Below, in pieces: positions 46,394 to 55,229 of a stretch of DNA of 64,000 nt. Location of the stretch: positions 62,001 through 126,000 of the forward strand of contig JADEXA010000009.1 of assembly GCA_015207365.1 (NCBI GenBank), given 5' to 3'. The notes under the pieces were generated by a model that was not told the DNA's origin, ran no database searches, and was given only the letters and a program-made list of their open reading frames with translations. The stretch's first letter is position 1. The number at the start of each line of letters is the position of its first letter. A program made the translations under genes and the position numbers. Origin of the DNA: Vacuolonema iberomarrocanum LEGE 07170. GTDB lineage: Bacteria; Cyanobacteriota; Cyanobacteriia; Elainellales; Elainellaceae.

Positions 46394-47152
46394 ATGTTGA
46401 CCCTTGAAGCGTCCAATCCTTCCCCCCAAGGACTAACGATTGGGCGAGTGCTTATTGTCGAAGATGAAGATGTCATCCGTGAAACGATCGCCTTGGCGCT
46501 TAGAGAAGAGGGATACGATGTACTGGTCGCTAGCGATGGGCGATCGGCGATGGAGATTGTTTGTAGTCCAGCTGAAACGAATGGTCTAGCGGATCCAGGG
46601 ATTGACTTGGTCGTGCTGGACTTAATGCTCCCCTACGTAAACGGGCTGGATTTATGCCGTTTGATTCGTAACCAGGGGAATCGCGTTCCCATCCTGATGC
46701 TGAGTGCCAAAGGCAGTGAGACCGATCGCGTCGTCGGGTTGGAGGTAGGAGCGGATGACTACCTCACCAAACCATTTGGGATGCGCGAGTTGGTTGCCCG
46801 CTGTCGGGCGTTGCTGCGACGACACCGCTATGTTGAGCCGACATCCCCTGAGGATCGGGCACTCCGCTATCGAGACATTACGCTCTTTCCTCAAGAATGT
46901 CGCGTTACAGTACGGGGAGAAGAGATCAACCTTTCGCCGAAAGAGTTTCGCATTTTAGAATTGTTTATGACCCACCAGCGTCGGGTGTGGTCGCGAGAAC
47001 AGCTCATCGAGCGGGTGTGGGGGCCCGACTTTATGGGGGACAGCAAGACAGTGGATGTTCACATTCGCTGGTTACGGGAGAAGTTGGAGCTAGATCCCAG
47101 TCGCCCCGAGTATCTAACAACGGTTCGTGGATTTGGCTATCGCTTCGGTTGA
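46394..47152 (+). CDS. sphR: OmpR-family response regulator (SphR/PhoB-like)
   Basis: 252 residues from ATG 46394 (MLTLEASNPSPQGL); the frame extends 36 codons further without typical sequence. Receiver: acidic pocket VEDEDVIRE, phosphorylated aspartate in VVLDLMLPYVNGLD, conserved lysine in YLTKPFGMRELV. The C-terminal winged helix has NLSPKEFRILELF and TVRGFGYRFG. A histidine kinase of SphS type follows directly, its frame overlapping or closely abutting the stop. The pair is likely the phosphate-starvation system, by domain order and neighbourhood. Confidence 0.82.
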   Translation: MLTLEASNPSPQGLTIGRVLIVEDEDVIRETIALALREEGYDVLVASDGRSAMEIVCSPAETNGLADPGIDLVVLDLMLPYVNGLDLCRLIRNQGNRVPILMLSAKGSETDRVVGLEVGADDYLTKPFGMRELVARCRALLRRHRYVEPTSPEDRALRYRDITLFPQECRVTVRGEEINLSPKEFRILELFMTHQRRVWSREQLIERVWGPDFMGDSKTVDVHIRWLREKLELDPSRPEYLTTVRGFGYRFG

Positions 47153-47184
47153 ACCTAAATTTAGGCGACTCAGCGTCCTGTAGT

Positions 47185-48582
47185 GTGACCATTTTTTTAG
47201 CGTTTTTGCTTGGTTTATCCATTGGGTTGGGGTTCGTGCTGTGGCAGCGATCGCGCCTTCAGCGCGGGTTTCGTCAACTAAATCGAGAGCTTTCCGCTGC
47301 CGAGGATAGGGCGAGTCCCTCCGCCAGTGCGGCTCAGCTTGCCCTCACCGTTACCCAACAACAGCGAGTCCAACATGACCTGCAACAACAGCGGGATGGC
47401 TATCGTGCCGTTCTGGAGAATGCACCCATTGGCTTTTTGCGGGTGGATGACGAGAATCGGTTGGTATGGTGCAACGCCCAGGCGCGATCGCTCCTCGAAA
47501 TCGAACCGAGTGAAGAGGCTGACTCGATTCGCCTGTTGTTAGAAATCGTGCGCTCCTATGAGTTGGATCAGCTGGTAGAGCATACTCGCAATGCCCAACA
47601 GCCCTGTCAGCAAGATTGGGTCTTCTACCCCGTTAGTCCCGATCCCACCAAAATTTCTCAGCAAATGGGTTATCCCATGCGTGGCCATGGCTTTCCGCTC
47701 CCCAATCACCAGGTCGGGGTGTTTCTTGAAAGCCGAGAAGAGGCCGAAACGCTCAAACAACAGCGCGATCGCTGGGCGTCCGATGTCGCCCATGAGTTGA
47801 AAACCCCGCTCACCTCCATTCGCCTGGTTGCCGAAACCCTCGAATATCGCGTTGAGCCAGGACTGCGAGGCTGGATCCAACGGTTGGTCAATGAAACAAC
47901 GCGCCTCAGTACTCTGGTTCAGGACTTACTGGAGCTATCCCACTTGGAGCGGTCATTGCCCCAGGTTTTATCCTGCGAAACCCTGAACCTACCTGACCTG
48001 ATTCAAGCCGCTTGGATCAGTCTAGAACCCCTATCCCAAAAGAAGCAGCTCCAGTTGGACTATCAGGGAAGCGATCACCTTCCGGTGCAAGTGGATCAGC
48101 ATCGGATCTATCGCGTTCTCATCAATCTCCTCGATAACAGCATCAAACACAGCCCACCCTGGGGCGTTGTGCAGGTGAAGCTCTGGAGCGAAACCACCAA
48201 TGATGCGAACCCGCACAACGCCGATAAAGCAAGTTGTACTTGTGCGGATGAAGAGTGGGTGACCCTGCAAGTGATTGATGCCGGGCCGGGTTTTCCTGAA
48301 AGTGACTTGCCGTTTGTGTTTGAGCGCTTCTACAAAACGGATCCCTCACGGGCACAGATATCCGATGCGGGGATTGCCTGTGTCGTCAAGCCAGACCATG
48401 AAGAAGATGCCGATCAATCGACTGGGGACGGGCAACGACGCAGCAGCACGGGGCTGGGGTTGGCGATCGTGCAGCAAATCGTCGAAGCGCATCGGGGCAA
48501 CGTCAATGCCTGCAACTATGCAGAGACAGGTGGAGCCTGCCTGACGATACATCTGCCGCGTCATTGTACGCCGGACGCTTAA
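47185..48582 (+). CDS. sphS: Histidine kinase (SphS-like): N-terminal helix-PAS-HisKA-HATPase
   Basis: About 465 residues from GTG 47185; TTG at 47149, which overlaps the sphR stop (TTGA), is an alternative. A single N-terminal hydrophobic segment (FLAFLLGLSIGLGFVLW) is followed by a PAS domain (about 80-190, ENAPIGFLRVDDENRLVW), then the H-box SDVAHELKTPLTSIRL, N-box NLLDNSIKHS, G1 IDAGPGF, F-box FERFYKTD and G2 STGLGLAIV. An insert of about 25 residues sits between F-box and G2. An N-terminal hydrophobic anchor plus PAS fits SphS, the phosphate sensor. Confidence 0.82.
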   Translation: MTIFLAFLLGLSIGLGFVLWQRSRLQRGFRQLNRELSAAEDRASPSASAAQLALTVTQQQRVQHDLQQQRDGYRAVLENAPIGFLRVDDENRLVWCNAQARSLLEIEPSEEADSIRLLLEIVRSYELDQLVEHTRNAQQPCQQDWVFYPVSPDPTKISQQMGYPMRGHGFPLPNHQVGVFLESREEAETLKQQRDRWASDVAHELKTPLTSIRLVAETLEYRVEPGLRGWIQRLVNETTRLSTLVQDLLELSHLERSLPQVLSCETLNLPDLIQAAWISLEPLSQKKQLQLDYQGSDHLPVQVDQHRIYRVLINLLDNSIKHSPPWGVVQVKLWSETTNDANPHNADKASCTCADEEWVTLQVIDAGPGFPESDLPFVFERFYKTDPSRAQISDAGIACVVKPDHEEDADQSTGDGQRRSSTGLGLAIVQQIVEAHRGNVNACNYAETGGACLTIHLPRHCTPDA

Positions 48583-48622
48583 GCCTCCGCCAGATAACGA
48601 GTCGGATCGAGACGAATAGAAC

Positions 48623-49354
48623 ATGGCAGAACGGTTACAAAAAATCCTGTCGCAGTGGGGGGTTGCGTCGCGGCGTGGAGCCGAAGACCTGATCGCGGCG
48701 GGGCGGGTGTGGGTCAACGGCGCTCCCGCCGAAGTTGGACAACGGGCCGATCCGACATGCGATCGCATCGAGATTGATGGCAAACCCCTCCAAAATGATG
48801 CTCGGCCTGCGCTGCACTATCTATTGCTACACAAACCGGCTGGGGTTGTTTCCACCTGCCGCGATACCCATCGTCGTCGGACGGTTCTGGATTTGATTCC
48901 TGTGGCGCAGCGAACAGGGCTGCATCCTGTGGGACGGCTAGATGCGGACTCCACTGGGGCCTTGCTGCTCACCAACGACGGTGACCTGACCTTTGCCCTT
49001 ACCCATCCGTCCCACGATGTCCCCAAGACCTATCGGGTCTGGGTGGAGGGGCAGCCGAGCCCTCAGCATTTGGCCCAGTGGCGCAACGGGGTCATGCTAG
49101 AGGGGCGGAAAACCCGCCCTGCCGAGGTTGCGGTCGAGACACCGCAGGCCGATCGCACGGAGCTACGAATTGTATTGCGGGAGGGGCGCAATCGCCAGAT
49201 TCGCCGAATCGCAGAGCAGCTCGGGCATCCCGTCATTACCCTGCATCGGGTCGCCATCGGCTCTATCCAGCTAGGTGACTTATCTGAGGGGGAGGTGCGA
49301 TCGCTTCTGCCTTCCGAAGTGCAATACCTCAAGTCGGCGCTCTCAACTATCTAA
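48623..49354 (+). CDS. RsuA/RluB-family pseudouridine synthase
   Basis: 243 residues. S4 RNA-binding domain at the start (RLQKILSQWGVASRRGAEDL), then the catalytic GRLDADSTGALLLTNDGDL with the active aspartate, and REGRNRQIRRIAEQLGH. It makes pseudouridine in ribosomal RNA; RluB- versus RsuA-type specificity cannot be decided, RluB-like being the more common annotation. ATG start, 40 bp after the kinase stop. Confidence 0.9.
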   Translation: MAERLQKILSQWGVASRRGAEDLIAAGRVWVNGAPAEVGQRADPTCDRIEIDGKPLQNDARPALHYLLLHKPAGVVSTCRDTHRRRTVLDLIPVAQRTGLHPVGRLDADSTGALLLTNDGDLTFALTHPSHDVPKTYRVWVEGQPSPQHLAQWRNGVMLEGRKTRPAEVAVETPQADRTELRIVLREGRNRQIRRIAEQLGHPVITLHRVAIGSIQLGDLSEGEVRSLLPSEVQYLKSALSTI

Positions 49355-49527
49355 AGAATTGCTACAAAGTGTTCGTTTCATCGGAATCCTTAAACCGCAT
49401 TCCCGGAACGGCTATCTTACGATAATGTTAGTTCTTGTAAGGCACTATTACATTTCTACAATCTTGTGTTTGCCGCATCGTTTATGAGATCGCGCCAGAT
49501 TCGGGGGATTTGCCGAGGAGATTTAGA

Positions 49528-50334
49528 GTGACTAGGGTAATGAGTGATCCGACTTCTCCGTTTGAGCAGCAACAGGTCGATCAGTTGATGCAAATTGGAG
49601 CTTATCTGCACCAGGTGCGTGAGGAAAGCCTTCTCACGATTGAACATGTTGCGACCAAAACAATGATTCAACCTCGCATCCTGCGTGCGATTGAACAAGG
49701 GAAGCTGGAACATCTGCCAGAACCGATCTATGTGCGTGGCTTTATCAAGCGCTATGCCCGAGAACTAGGGTTAGATGCCGAGGCGGTTGCCCAAGCATTT
49801 CCGGTCAAACGAGAAGCCAACATCCAGCCCCAGAGCTGGAGTGATGTATCCTCTCGCCAGTTGCGTCCCTATCACCTGTATGCGCTGTATATCGCGGTGA
49901 TCATGGCGGCGATCGCAGGCTTGTCCTACCTCCTGACGCGTGGCCCAATTCGGACAACGGCGACTGCGCCTTCCCCATCGGCGGTGCCCTCCCCTGACTT
50001 GCCCAGCCCTGCGGCTCCAGCGGCGAGTCCTGAGGCTCCTGCATCCCCAGAACCCCCAGCGATGCCTGTTCAGGTCGAGGTAACGATGCAAGAACAATCC
50101 TGGATGCGGGTGATTGTCGATGGCGAAACCGAATTTGAAGGTATGCTCAGCGAAGGCACGCAGCGTACTTGGACCGCCAATGAAGAGGTACAAATCCGGG
50201 CGGGCAATGCAGGCGGCGTTTTGGTGGAATATAACAATCAACCTGCGACGCTGATGGGCGATCGTGGCACAGTGCAACAACTCATCTTCACGGCCAGTGG
50301 CAATTCTCCCTTAGAGAATCAAGCGACTCAGTAA
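49528..50334 (+). CDS. RodZ-like helix-turn-helix membrane protein
   Basis: About 268 residues from GTG 49528, seven bases after GAGGAG. HTH_25 domain (about 25-90): IGAYLHQVREESLLTIEHVA and LPEPIYVRGFIKRYARELGL. One transmembrane helix at about 125-142, a proline/alanine-rich linker, then a C-terminal DUF4115 domain (about 180-255, WMRVIVDGETEFEG). RodZ links MreB to the cell wall in rod-shaped bacteria; here this role is inferred from architecture. Confidence 0.87.
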   Translation: MTRVMSDPTSPFEQQQVDQLMQIGAYLHQVREESLLTIEHVATKTMIQPRILRAIEQGKLEHLPEPIYVRGFIKRYARELGLDAEAVAQAFPVKREANIQPQSWSDVSSRQLRPYHLYALYIAVIMAAIAGLSYLLTRGPIRTTATAPSPSAVPSPDLPSPAAPAASPEAPASPEPPAMPVQVEVTMQEQSWMRVIVDGETEFEGMLSEGTQRTWTANEEVQIRAGNAGGVLVEYNNQPATLMGDRGTVQQLIFTASGNSPLENQATQ

Positions 50335-50359
50335 TAGCCAATCCAGTTGAATAAGCCAA

Positions 50360-50402
50360 ATATGATTTGCGCCCGCTGCCAAGCAGCGGGCGCAAATCAT
50401 AT
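50360..50402. repeat. Perfect palindrome abutting family A copy 3
   Basis: 20-bp arms ATATGATTTGCGCCCGCTGC and complement around CAA. Preceded by AATCCAGTTGAATAAGCC, which matches the left module of family E (compare AAATCCAGTTGAAAAACCC at 55287). Its end overlaps the TATA of family A copy 3. Confidence 0.9.
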
Positions 50403-50495
50403 AGCGCTATGCGCGTTAGTTTAAGTACGGTTGTGTGGGGTGCGCCGCGCCCCACACAACCGTTGCTGTGCTTAATGCGGTTGCACACCGCTATA
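50400..50495. repeat. Palindromic element, family A copy 3
   Basis: 96 nt, with one inserted T and one C-to-T change relative to copy 2. It appears to have arrived beside or within an E-like element, since only the left module of E is found. Confidence 0.95.
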
Positions 50496-50535
50496 TTTGG
50501 ACGTTACGCCAGCCCTTGACTACGGATATTCCTGA

Positions 50536-51123
50536 CTACGGATGTTCGGTGTTGCGCCATTTCCATAGGGCACTGGAAAGAATATTGGTCGTGACATGGG
50601 CAATCACTGGAATCAAGAGATTTTGGGAAACCACAGCGCTGATGGCCAGCGCTGCGCCGATAATCGTTGCCCATAGGACGTAGCTCCAATACCGTCCCCC
50701 AAAGAAGTGCAGCACCCCAAAGCAGAGGCTAGAAATAAGAATCCCGAACCAGTTCAGCCCAATAGCCGGTAGCATGACGCCACGGAATAGCAGTTCTTCA
50801 CTCATCCCTGGCAAGAAGCCCAACCATAGAAGATCGAGCCATCGCAGGGGCTGGAGCACCATTTGCAGGTAGGCATCGGCACTGGCCCGATAGGTTTTTG
50901 AGGCGCGATAGATGGTCTCGCTGGCGAGGGAGATCAGCCCGCCTAAGCCCAACCCCAGGGCGATCGCTTCGGGGGTCACCTGGACTGGTAAGGGGTGCAC
51001 ATTGTCGAACAACAACCACAGGCGAGACGCGACCAAGAGCACCACTGCCGTTATCCCCATTGCAGCGAGGAGTTGGGTGCGATCGAAAGAACCCGTCGGT
51101 TCAGGGGAAGAATGGTCAGACAC
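50536..51123 (-). CDS. CPBP-family intramembrane protease
   Basis: About 195 residues from GTG 51123 (starting SDHSSPEPTGSF after the initiator); the frame is open to 51261. Several helices; motifs of the CPBP (Abi/Rce1-like) family: MSEELLFRGVMLPAI with the glutamate pair, and FGVLHFFGGRYWSYVLW with the histidine. These metalloproteases act in the membrane; their role in cyanobacteria is not defined. Confidence 0.85.
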   Translation of the reverse strand: MSDHSSPEPTGSFDRTQLLAAMGITAVVLLVASRLWLLFDNVHPLPVQVTPEAIALGLGLGGLISLASETIYRASKTYRASADAYLQMVLQPLRWLDLLWLGFLPGMSEELLFRGVMLPAIGLNWFGILISSLCFGVLHFFGGRYWSYVLWATIIGAALAISAVVSQNLLIPVIAHVTTNILSSALWKWRNTEHP

Positions 51124-51342
51124 GGTGAAAGAGCAGATCCAAACGGAACAGCGTGTAGCGAAATATTTGAGAAAGCTTTGAGAAGCTAGCGATCGCCCAT
51201 GCCGTTTTTCTCCTTCCATGGGAGGAAATGAGCAGATAGCCCACCCCTTTCCTAAGCACAATGTTTCTGGCGAACGTTTTCAGCAGCGATCGCCTTCAGG
51301 CTATCACTCCATGCAACAATTCGGGACAAGTCTTAACCCTGT

Positions 51343-52434
51343 TTAACCCTTGTGCGGTTGCAGAGGGCTCAGGTTTGTGGAAAGGGCGGTCGGGCTGATT
51401 CCGGCTCGATGGGCTGCCAACACGCCGATCGCTTCTAGGTAGGAAGAGACGGCGATCGCCTCCAAACCCAGCGCCTCTGCCGGAACCTGCATTCGCGTTG
51501 TGTTTTCCTGCACCGTAATCAGCGCCGTCGAGGATTGGGCAAAACTGAGCACCGCTGACCCGCCGCAAGCGGTCGCCGGGACGATGACCGCATCCACCTG
51601 GTTCGTCCAAATATCAGTGGCCTGTGGAGAACTGGATGGTTGCAACGGCAGTGACGACAGAGGAATGAAGTGGGGAGCACGACTCAAGCCTGCCAGCACA
51701 CAGGGGAGAAACGTATACCCTAGTTCTTCTGCGGCGGAGCGGGGAGAGATGGTTGGGTCGAGGGGTAATGGCGAGAGCGCTGGGGCATGGGCGCAGGGCA
51801 CCTGGAACTGCCGCACAATCAGATGACTGACCACGGCTTCGGCTCCGGCCAGCGGATCGACCCCCTTACCTTGGCGATAGGCGGCCAGCGCCGGACTGTC
51901 TAGGTCATCAGGGAAACGAGCCACAACGGCGATCGCCTCCACCCCCAACTGCTTAATCAGGGTTTCTGCCCCCCGCAGCAAGCTGTCGGGCTGGCGGATG
52001 GTGCCCCAGGTCGCGCCGGATGCAGCGGTGCGCAACTCTACCCCCAGGGGCGCATCGGTGACTATATAATCGGCAATCTCTAAACCCAATGTGGCGCGGG
52101 TAGCATCGGCGGCCTGCAGGTGGCGATCGCGCAACTCCGGCTCAATCCCTTGATCCAGCAGCAGCCCAATCCTGTTGCGGTGTACCGGACGCAACCCCCA
52201 CTGTCCGGCAGCAAACTGATCCAGCCCATAGCCTTCGACATAGCTAACGTTGGGCAGTGGCCAGTAGAGATTTGCCCCATTCAACACATTGGGATGGGTG
52301 ATGACGCGATCGGCAACCTGGGCGATCGCCCTGACCACGGGCAACGCATCGCCCGCGTAGCCGCCAATGGCTGCACCAACGCCGGTTGGTACAATCACCA
52401 CCACGGTGTAGGGAGTGGGGGAAACCTGCGTCAT
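51343..52434 (-). CDS. DUF3326-domain protein
   Basis: 363 residues. The N-terminal VVVIVPTGVGAAIGGYAGD and ITHPNVLNGANLYWPL are typical of the DUF3326 family of cyanobacteria and plastid-containing eukaryotes. Function unknown. It overlaps the 61-residue gene upstream by four bases (ATGA), showing coupled translation. ATG at 52434. Confidence 0.85.
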   Translation of the reverse strand: MTQVSPTPYTVVVIVPTGVGAAIGGYAGDALPVVRAIAQVADRVITHPNVLNGANLYWPLPNVSYVEGYGLDQFAAGQWGLRPVHRNRIGLLLDQGIEPELRDRHLQAADATRATLGLEIADYIVTDAPLGVELRTAASGATWGTIRQPDSLLRGAETLIKQLGVEAIAVVARFPDDLDSPALAAYRQGKGVDPLAGAEAVVSHLIVRQFQVPCAHAPALSPLPLDPTISPRSAAEELGYTFLPCVLAGLSRAPHFIPLSSLPLQPSSSPQATDIWTNQVDAVIVPATACGGSAVLSFAQSSTALITVQENTTRMQVPAEALGLEAIAVSSYLEAIGVLAAHRAGISPTALSTNLSPLQPHKG

Positions 52435-52616
52435 GCTATCCTCGTCGTCACCGTTACCACCGCTTCGATCGCTGCCGTTTGGGATTCCACATCCACTGCC
52501 GTAATCGCCCAGCGCAATGGCTCACCATAAGCCTGCAGGCTTTGGGCGATCGCCCGCTCCATTGCCGCAGGGGTGGGCTGAAGCGGCACCGACAGGGAAA
52601 CGAACTGGGTCAGCAT
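52431..52616 (-). CDS. Small protein of 61 residues upstream of DUF3326
   Basis: MLTQFVSLSVPLQPTPAAME and so on, ending VVTVTTRIA. Its stop overlaps the start of the DUF3326 gene (ATGA). No domain recognised; length and overlap argue for a real gene and a joint role. Confidence 0.7.
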   Translation of the reverse strand: MLTQFVSLSVPLQPTPAAMERAIAQSLQAYGEPLRWAITAVDVESQTAAIEAVVTVTTRIA

Positions 52617-52699
52617 AGGGTCTCACTTTTTGCCATATGGTTTGCCTTGCGGGGCGCTGTCAATGAATGCTCCTAAGAGGAAGGGAAATGAATCTCTCT

Positions 52700-52788
52700 G
52701 GACTTACGCATTTTGTTGATGTTGTGGCCGCGTCGCGGCCACAACATCAACAAATTTACTCAGGATGACGCAAGCTTTGCGTAAGTCC
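52700..52788. repeat. Palindromic element, family D copy 4
   Basis: Begins GGACTTACGCATTTTGTTGA, core GTTGATGTTGTGGCCGCG and complement around T, ends GATGACGCAAG CTTTGCGTAAGTCC. Core arm differs from copies 2 and 3 by a T-to-G change mirrored by the complementary change in the other arm. Confidence 0.9.
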
Positions 52789-52849
52789 TGTATCTCTGAG
52801 GGGTCGAGTTTGGTCGTCAGTTATCGGTTGAGCCCCAGCGCTTTGGTGA

Positions 52850-52879
52850 AACCCGCTCCTACAGGTAGGAGCGGGTTTG
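52850..52879 (-). terminator. Hairpin after the ferredoxin gene
   Basis: AAACCCGCTCCTAC and GTAGGAGCGGGTTT around AG, about 15 bp beyond the ferredoxin stop; a plausible terminator for that gene. Confidence 0.6.
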
Positions 52880-52892
52880 GCTGGAAATCGCC

Positions 52893-53219
52893 TTACTTCT
52901 TGCTGGGCTGCCCAAACTGATACTCATACACGGCATCTTCTTTCTCCGTCTCTAGCACCAAGTCAGATTGGGGGAGTGCTACGCAGAGCAGTGCATAGCC
53001 CTGTTCTTGCAACTCGGGACTGATGCCCATGCCTTCGCTCTGGTCGACTTTGCCCGACAGCAGTTGGGCGGCGCAAGTGGTACAGACTCCAGCACTGCAG
53101 GAAAACGGTAGCTCTAGCCCTGCTTCCTGTGCCGCCGCGAGTACCGTTTGGTCTGCTTTCACCTGGATTGTGTGAATCTCTCCCTGGTGCCGTATTTCAG
53201 CGGTATAGCTCTCTGCCAT
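52893..53219 (-). CDS. 2Fe-2S plant-type ferredoxin
   Basis: 108 residues. Cluster ligands in PFSCSAGVCTTCAAQL (CxxxxCxxC) and the fourth cysteine in ALLCVALP. An electron carrier; whether it is photosynthetic PetF or a specialised paralogue cannot be read. ATG at 53219. The next gene on the same strand ends 3 bp upstream. Confidence 0.93.
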   Translation of the reverse strand: MAESYTAEIRHQGEIHTIQVKADQTVLAAAQEAGLELPFSCSAGVCTTCAAQLLSGKVDQSEGMGISPELQEQGYALLCVALPQSDLVLETEKEDAVYEYQFGQPSKK

Positions 53220-53222
53220 GTG

Positions 53223-53423
53223 TCAGTTACCTCCATTGCCAGACAAGGGGCTTTCGGGGAAGGTGCGATCGAAGTCGTCGATCAGATCGTCCAACTCTTC
53301 TAGCGCTTGGTTCACATCAATTCTCAGGGTTCCCAGATCAGGTTGCTCTAGGAGGCGCAGCAAGGATTCGCGCTTGCTTTGCACAATTTTGAATCGTTCC
53401 CGTAAGGTTTGCGGGTCTAGCAT
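53223..53423 (-). CDS. Small protein of 66 residues, coupled to ferredoxin
   Basis: From ATG 53423: MLDPQTLRERFKIVQSKRES, with leucine/acid helices (EELDDLIDDFDRTF) and a short tail. The frame is open 35 codons further upstream, but the ATG at 53423 is closest to a natural start. Only 3 bp separate it from the ferredoxin gene, so they form one unit. Function unknown. Confidence 0.7.
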   Translation of the reverse strand: MLDPQTLRERFKIVQSKRESLLRLLEQPDLGTLRIDVNQALEELDDLIDDFDRTFPESPLSGNGGN

Positions 53424-53492
53424 GGTTTGTTCTACCGGAATTTGACACAGCCTCGATCCTACCAAACCTGCATCCATGAGGAATAATGAATG

Positions 53493-53521
53493 CAGGACTT
53501 GCGCAAAACTTCTGTCATCCG
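53493..53521 (-). repeat. Solo right end of family D
   Basis: CAGGACTTGCGCAAAACTT then CTGTCATCC, compared with CAGGACTTACGCAAAACTT then GCGTAATCC in family D copy 3. No core attached. Confidence 0.6.
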
Positions 53522-53631
53522 GGTTCAATTCGTTGATGGTGTGGGTGCGATGTTGTTCACAGGATCAACGCTGCCCACGGCATCAATGGCGTAAGTCTTA
53601 GCATGACGATATATCGCACAAAAAACTACTT

Positions 53632-54180
53632 ATGTTTGGTCGCTTTTCTCTGGGAAAAATCGGGTTGACCGTTGGCGGCATTTTGACCCTAGTTGGCTTT
53701 GCCGCCTACTTCACCGATCGCCCAACCCTCAACCTAATTGGCTTCTTCTACGGCGTTCCGATTCTGCTAGGTGGGCTGGCGCTCATCGCCGCTGAACTGC
53801 CGCCTGTTCCCTTTTCCAAGGAGACACCCAGCGATGTCTTGGCTTTGCGGGAACAGCAAGCGACCGAAACCCAAAGTAAAGTGCTCAAGGATGTGACTCG
53901 CTATCGCTATGGGCAAAGTACCCACCTCGAAAGCTCCTTGGAAGCCCTAAAGCTGGGTGATACCGATGATGATCTGCCCATCTTGATGAGTGTGCGAGAA
54001 GAGGCGATCGCCGGAGCCTATGCCCTCATCCTGGAATTTGATTCCGAATATGTGAACTTTGACACCTGGCAAGCCAAGCATGAAAAGCTAGAGCGCTTCT
54101 TCGGCCCGGATATCCGCATTGGTTTGGAGCAACCCGAAACCGATCGAGTCGATCTTAAAATCATTACCCAGCCTGCCTAA
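53632..54180 (+). CDS. DUF2854 membrane protein
   Basis: 182 residues with two helices near the N-terminus (about 7-27 and 32-55), then a soluble domain with LMSVREEAIAGAYALILEFD and a FFGPDI segment. The family is conserved in cyanobacteria and plants and is of unknown function. ATG start. Confidence 0.85.
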   Translation: MFGRFSLGKIGLTVGGILTLVGFAAYFTDRPTLNLIGFFYGVPILLGGLALIAAELPPVPFSKETPSDVLALREQQATETQSKVLKDVTRYRYGQSTHLESSLEALKLGDTDDDLPILMSVREEAIAGAYALILEFDSEYVNFDTWQAKHEKLERFFGPDIRIGLEQPETDRVDLKIITQPA

Positions 54181-54189
54181 TTCAGTCGC

Positions 54190-54217
54190 GATTCCGCAAC
54201 GTCTGCGTGAGTCCTGC
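54190..54217 (+). repeat. Degenerate solo end of family D
   Basis: GATTCCGCAACGTCTGCGTGAGTCCTG, compared with GATTACGCAAGTTTTGCGTAAGTCCTG; seven or so mismatches, 6 bp after the DUF2854 stop. Confidence 0.45.
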
Positions 54218-54308
54218 CAATAAAAGATGGTTAAGAATTCCAGATCAATCCAATTTGCCAGCGAAGAATAGAGTCAAATGGTTTTCTGGCATGTTGGAGG
54301 TTTGAGGT

Positions 54309-55166
54309 ATGAAATGGTGTCTCTCTGCTGCGGTCGTTGTGGGTTTACTGGCGATCGCCCCTCAAGCGGATGCCCAAACTCAGGTTGAAATTGGTGGCGA
54401 AGACCCGATTCAGGAAACCCTGGAAGACGGCAATATTCGGGTCGAAGTGAACTATGAACCCGGCGAAGATGGCAGTTGGTTTGGTGAAGTCAACTACGAA
54501 ATTTTCTACGATGGGGCGTCTTGGGCTGAGGGGAGTAGGGAATTTGGCATTGTTGGGGCGATCGCGCTTCAAGACCTCGACAGCGACGGCAATGCAGAAG
54601 TGATTGTCGAAACCTTCTCCGGTGGCGCTCACTGCTGCACGACCCACGAAATCTACAGTTGGGTCGGCGATGGGTTTGCTGTTGCCGAAACAGGGATGCG
54701 TGATGGTAGCGGCGGTGTCTTTGAAGATTTGAATGGCGACGGGGCAGCGGAGTTTATTGGGTACGATAACCGCTTTCTCTACACCTTCAGCAGTTATGCC
54801 GGGTCATTTCCGCCGTCTCAGATTTACACCTTCCAAAATGGTGACCTCGTCGAAACCACCCGTCAGTTTCCTGAGCACCTCCGCAGCCAAGCATGGGATA
54901 TGTACCAAGCCATTCAGCGCATAGAGGGAGGCGACTACGAGATCAACGGCGTCTTGGCAGGTTATGTGGCACAGAAAATTCTGCTCGGTGAGTACGAAGA
55001 AGGCTGGGACTTGATGCTGGCTCGCTATGACCGCAATAGTGACTGGGGATTGAATATCTACAACGACGAAGGAGAAGTGGCGGGTAGCCATTCCGACTTT
55101 CCCAATGCGCTCCGTGCCTTCCTGATTGATAACGGTTACCTCTCCTCCAATGGCGACCCCCTTTAA
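54309..55166 (+). CDS. Secreted protein with calcium-like acidic repeats
   Basis: 285 residues. A signal peptide of about 22 residues (WCLSAAVVVGLLAIAPQADA) precedes a mature part with DLDSDGNAEVIVETFSGGAH and DLNGDGAAEFIGYDN, which resemble FG-GAP/VCBS metal-binding loops, and a paired-cysteine HCCTTHEIYSW. Function unknown; probably periplasmic or surface. A good ribosome binding site (GGAGGTTTGAGGT) precedes the ATG. Confidence 0.8.
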   Translation: MKWCLSAAVVVGLLAIAPQADAQTQVEIGGEDPIQETLEDGNIRVEVNYEPGEDGSWFGEVNYEIFYDGASWAEGSREFGIVGAIALQDLDSDGNAEVIVETFSGGAHCCTTHEIYSWVGDGFAVAETGMRDGSGGVFEDLNGDGAAEFIGYDNRFLYTFSSYAGSFPPSQIYTFQNGDLVETTRQFPEHLRSQAWDMYQAIQRIEGGDYEINGVLAGYVAQKILLGEYEEGWDLMLARYDRNSDWGLNIYNDEGEVAGSHSDFPNALRAFLIDNGYLSSNGDPL

Positions 55167-55229
55167 GCGCATTTCGGGGACGCAAAATCATCTCTGCAAT
55201 CAGCGATGCTGCATCCCAAACGCTTATTA

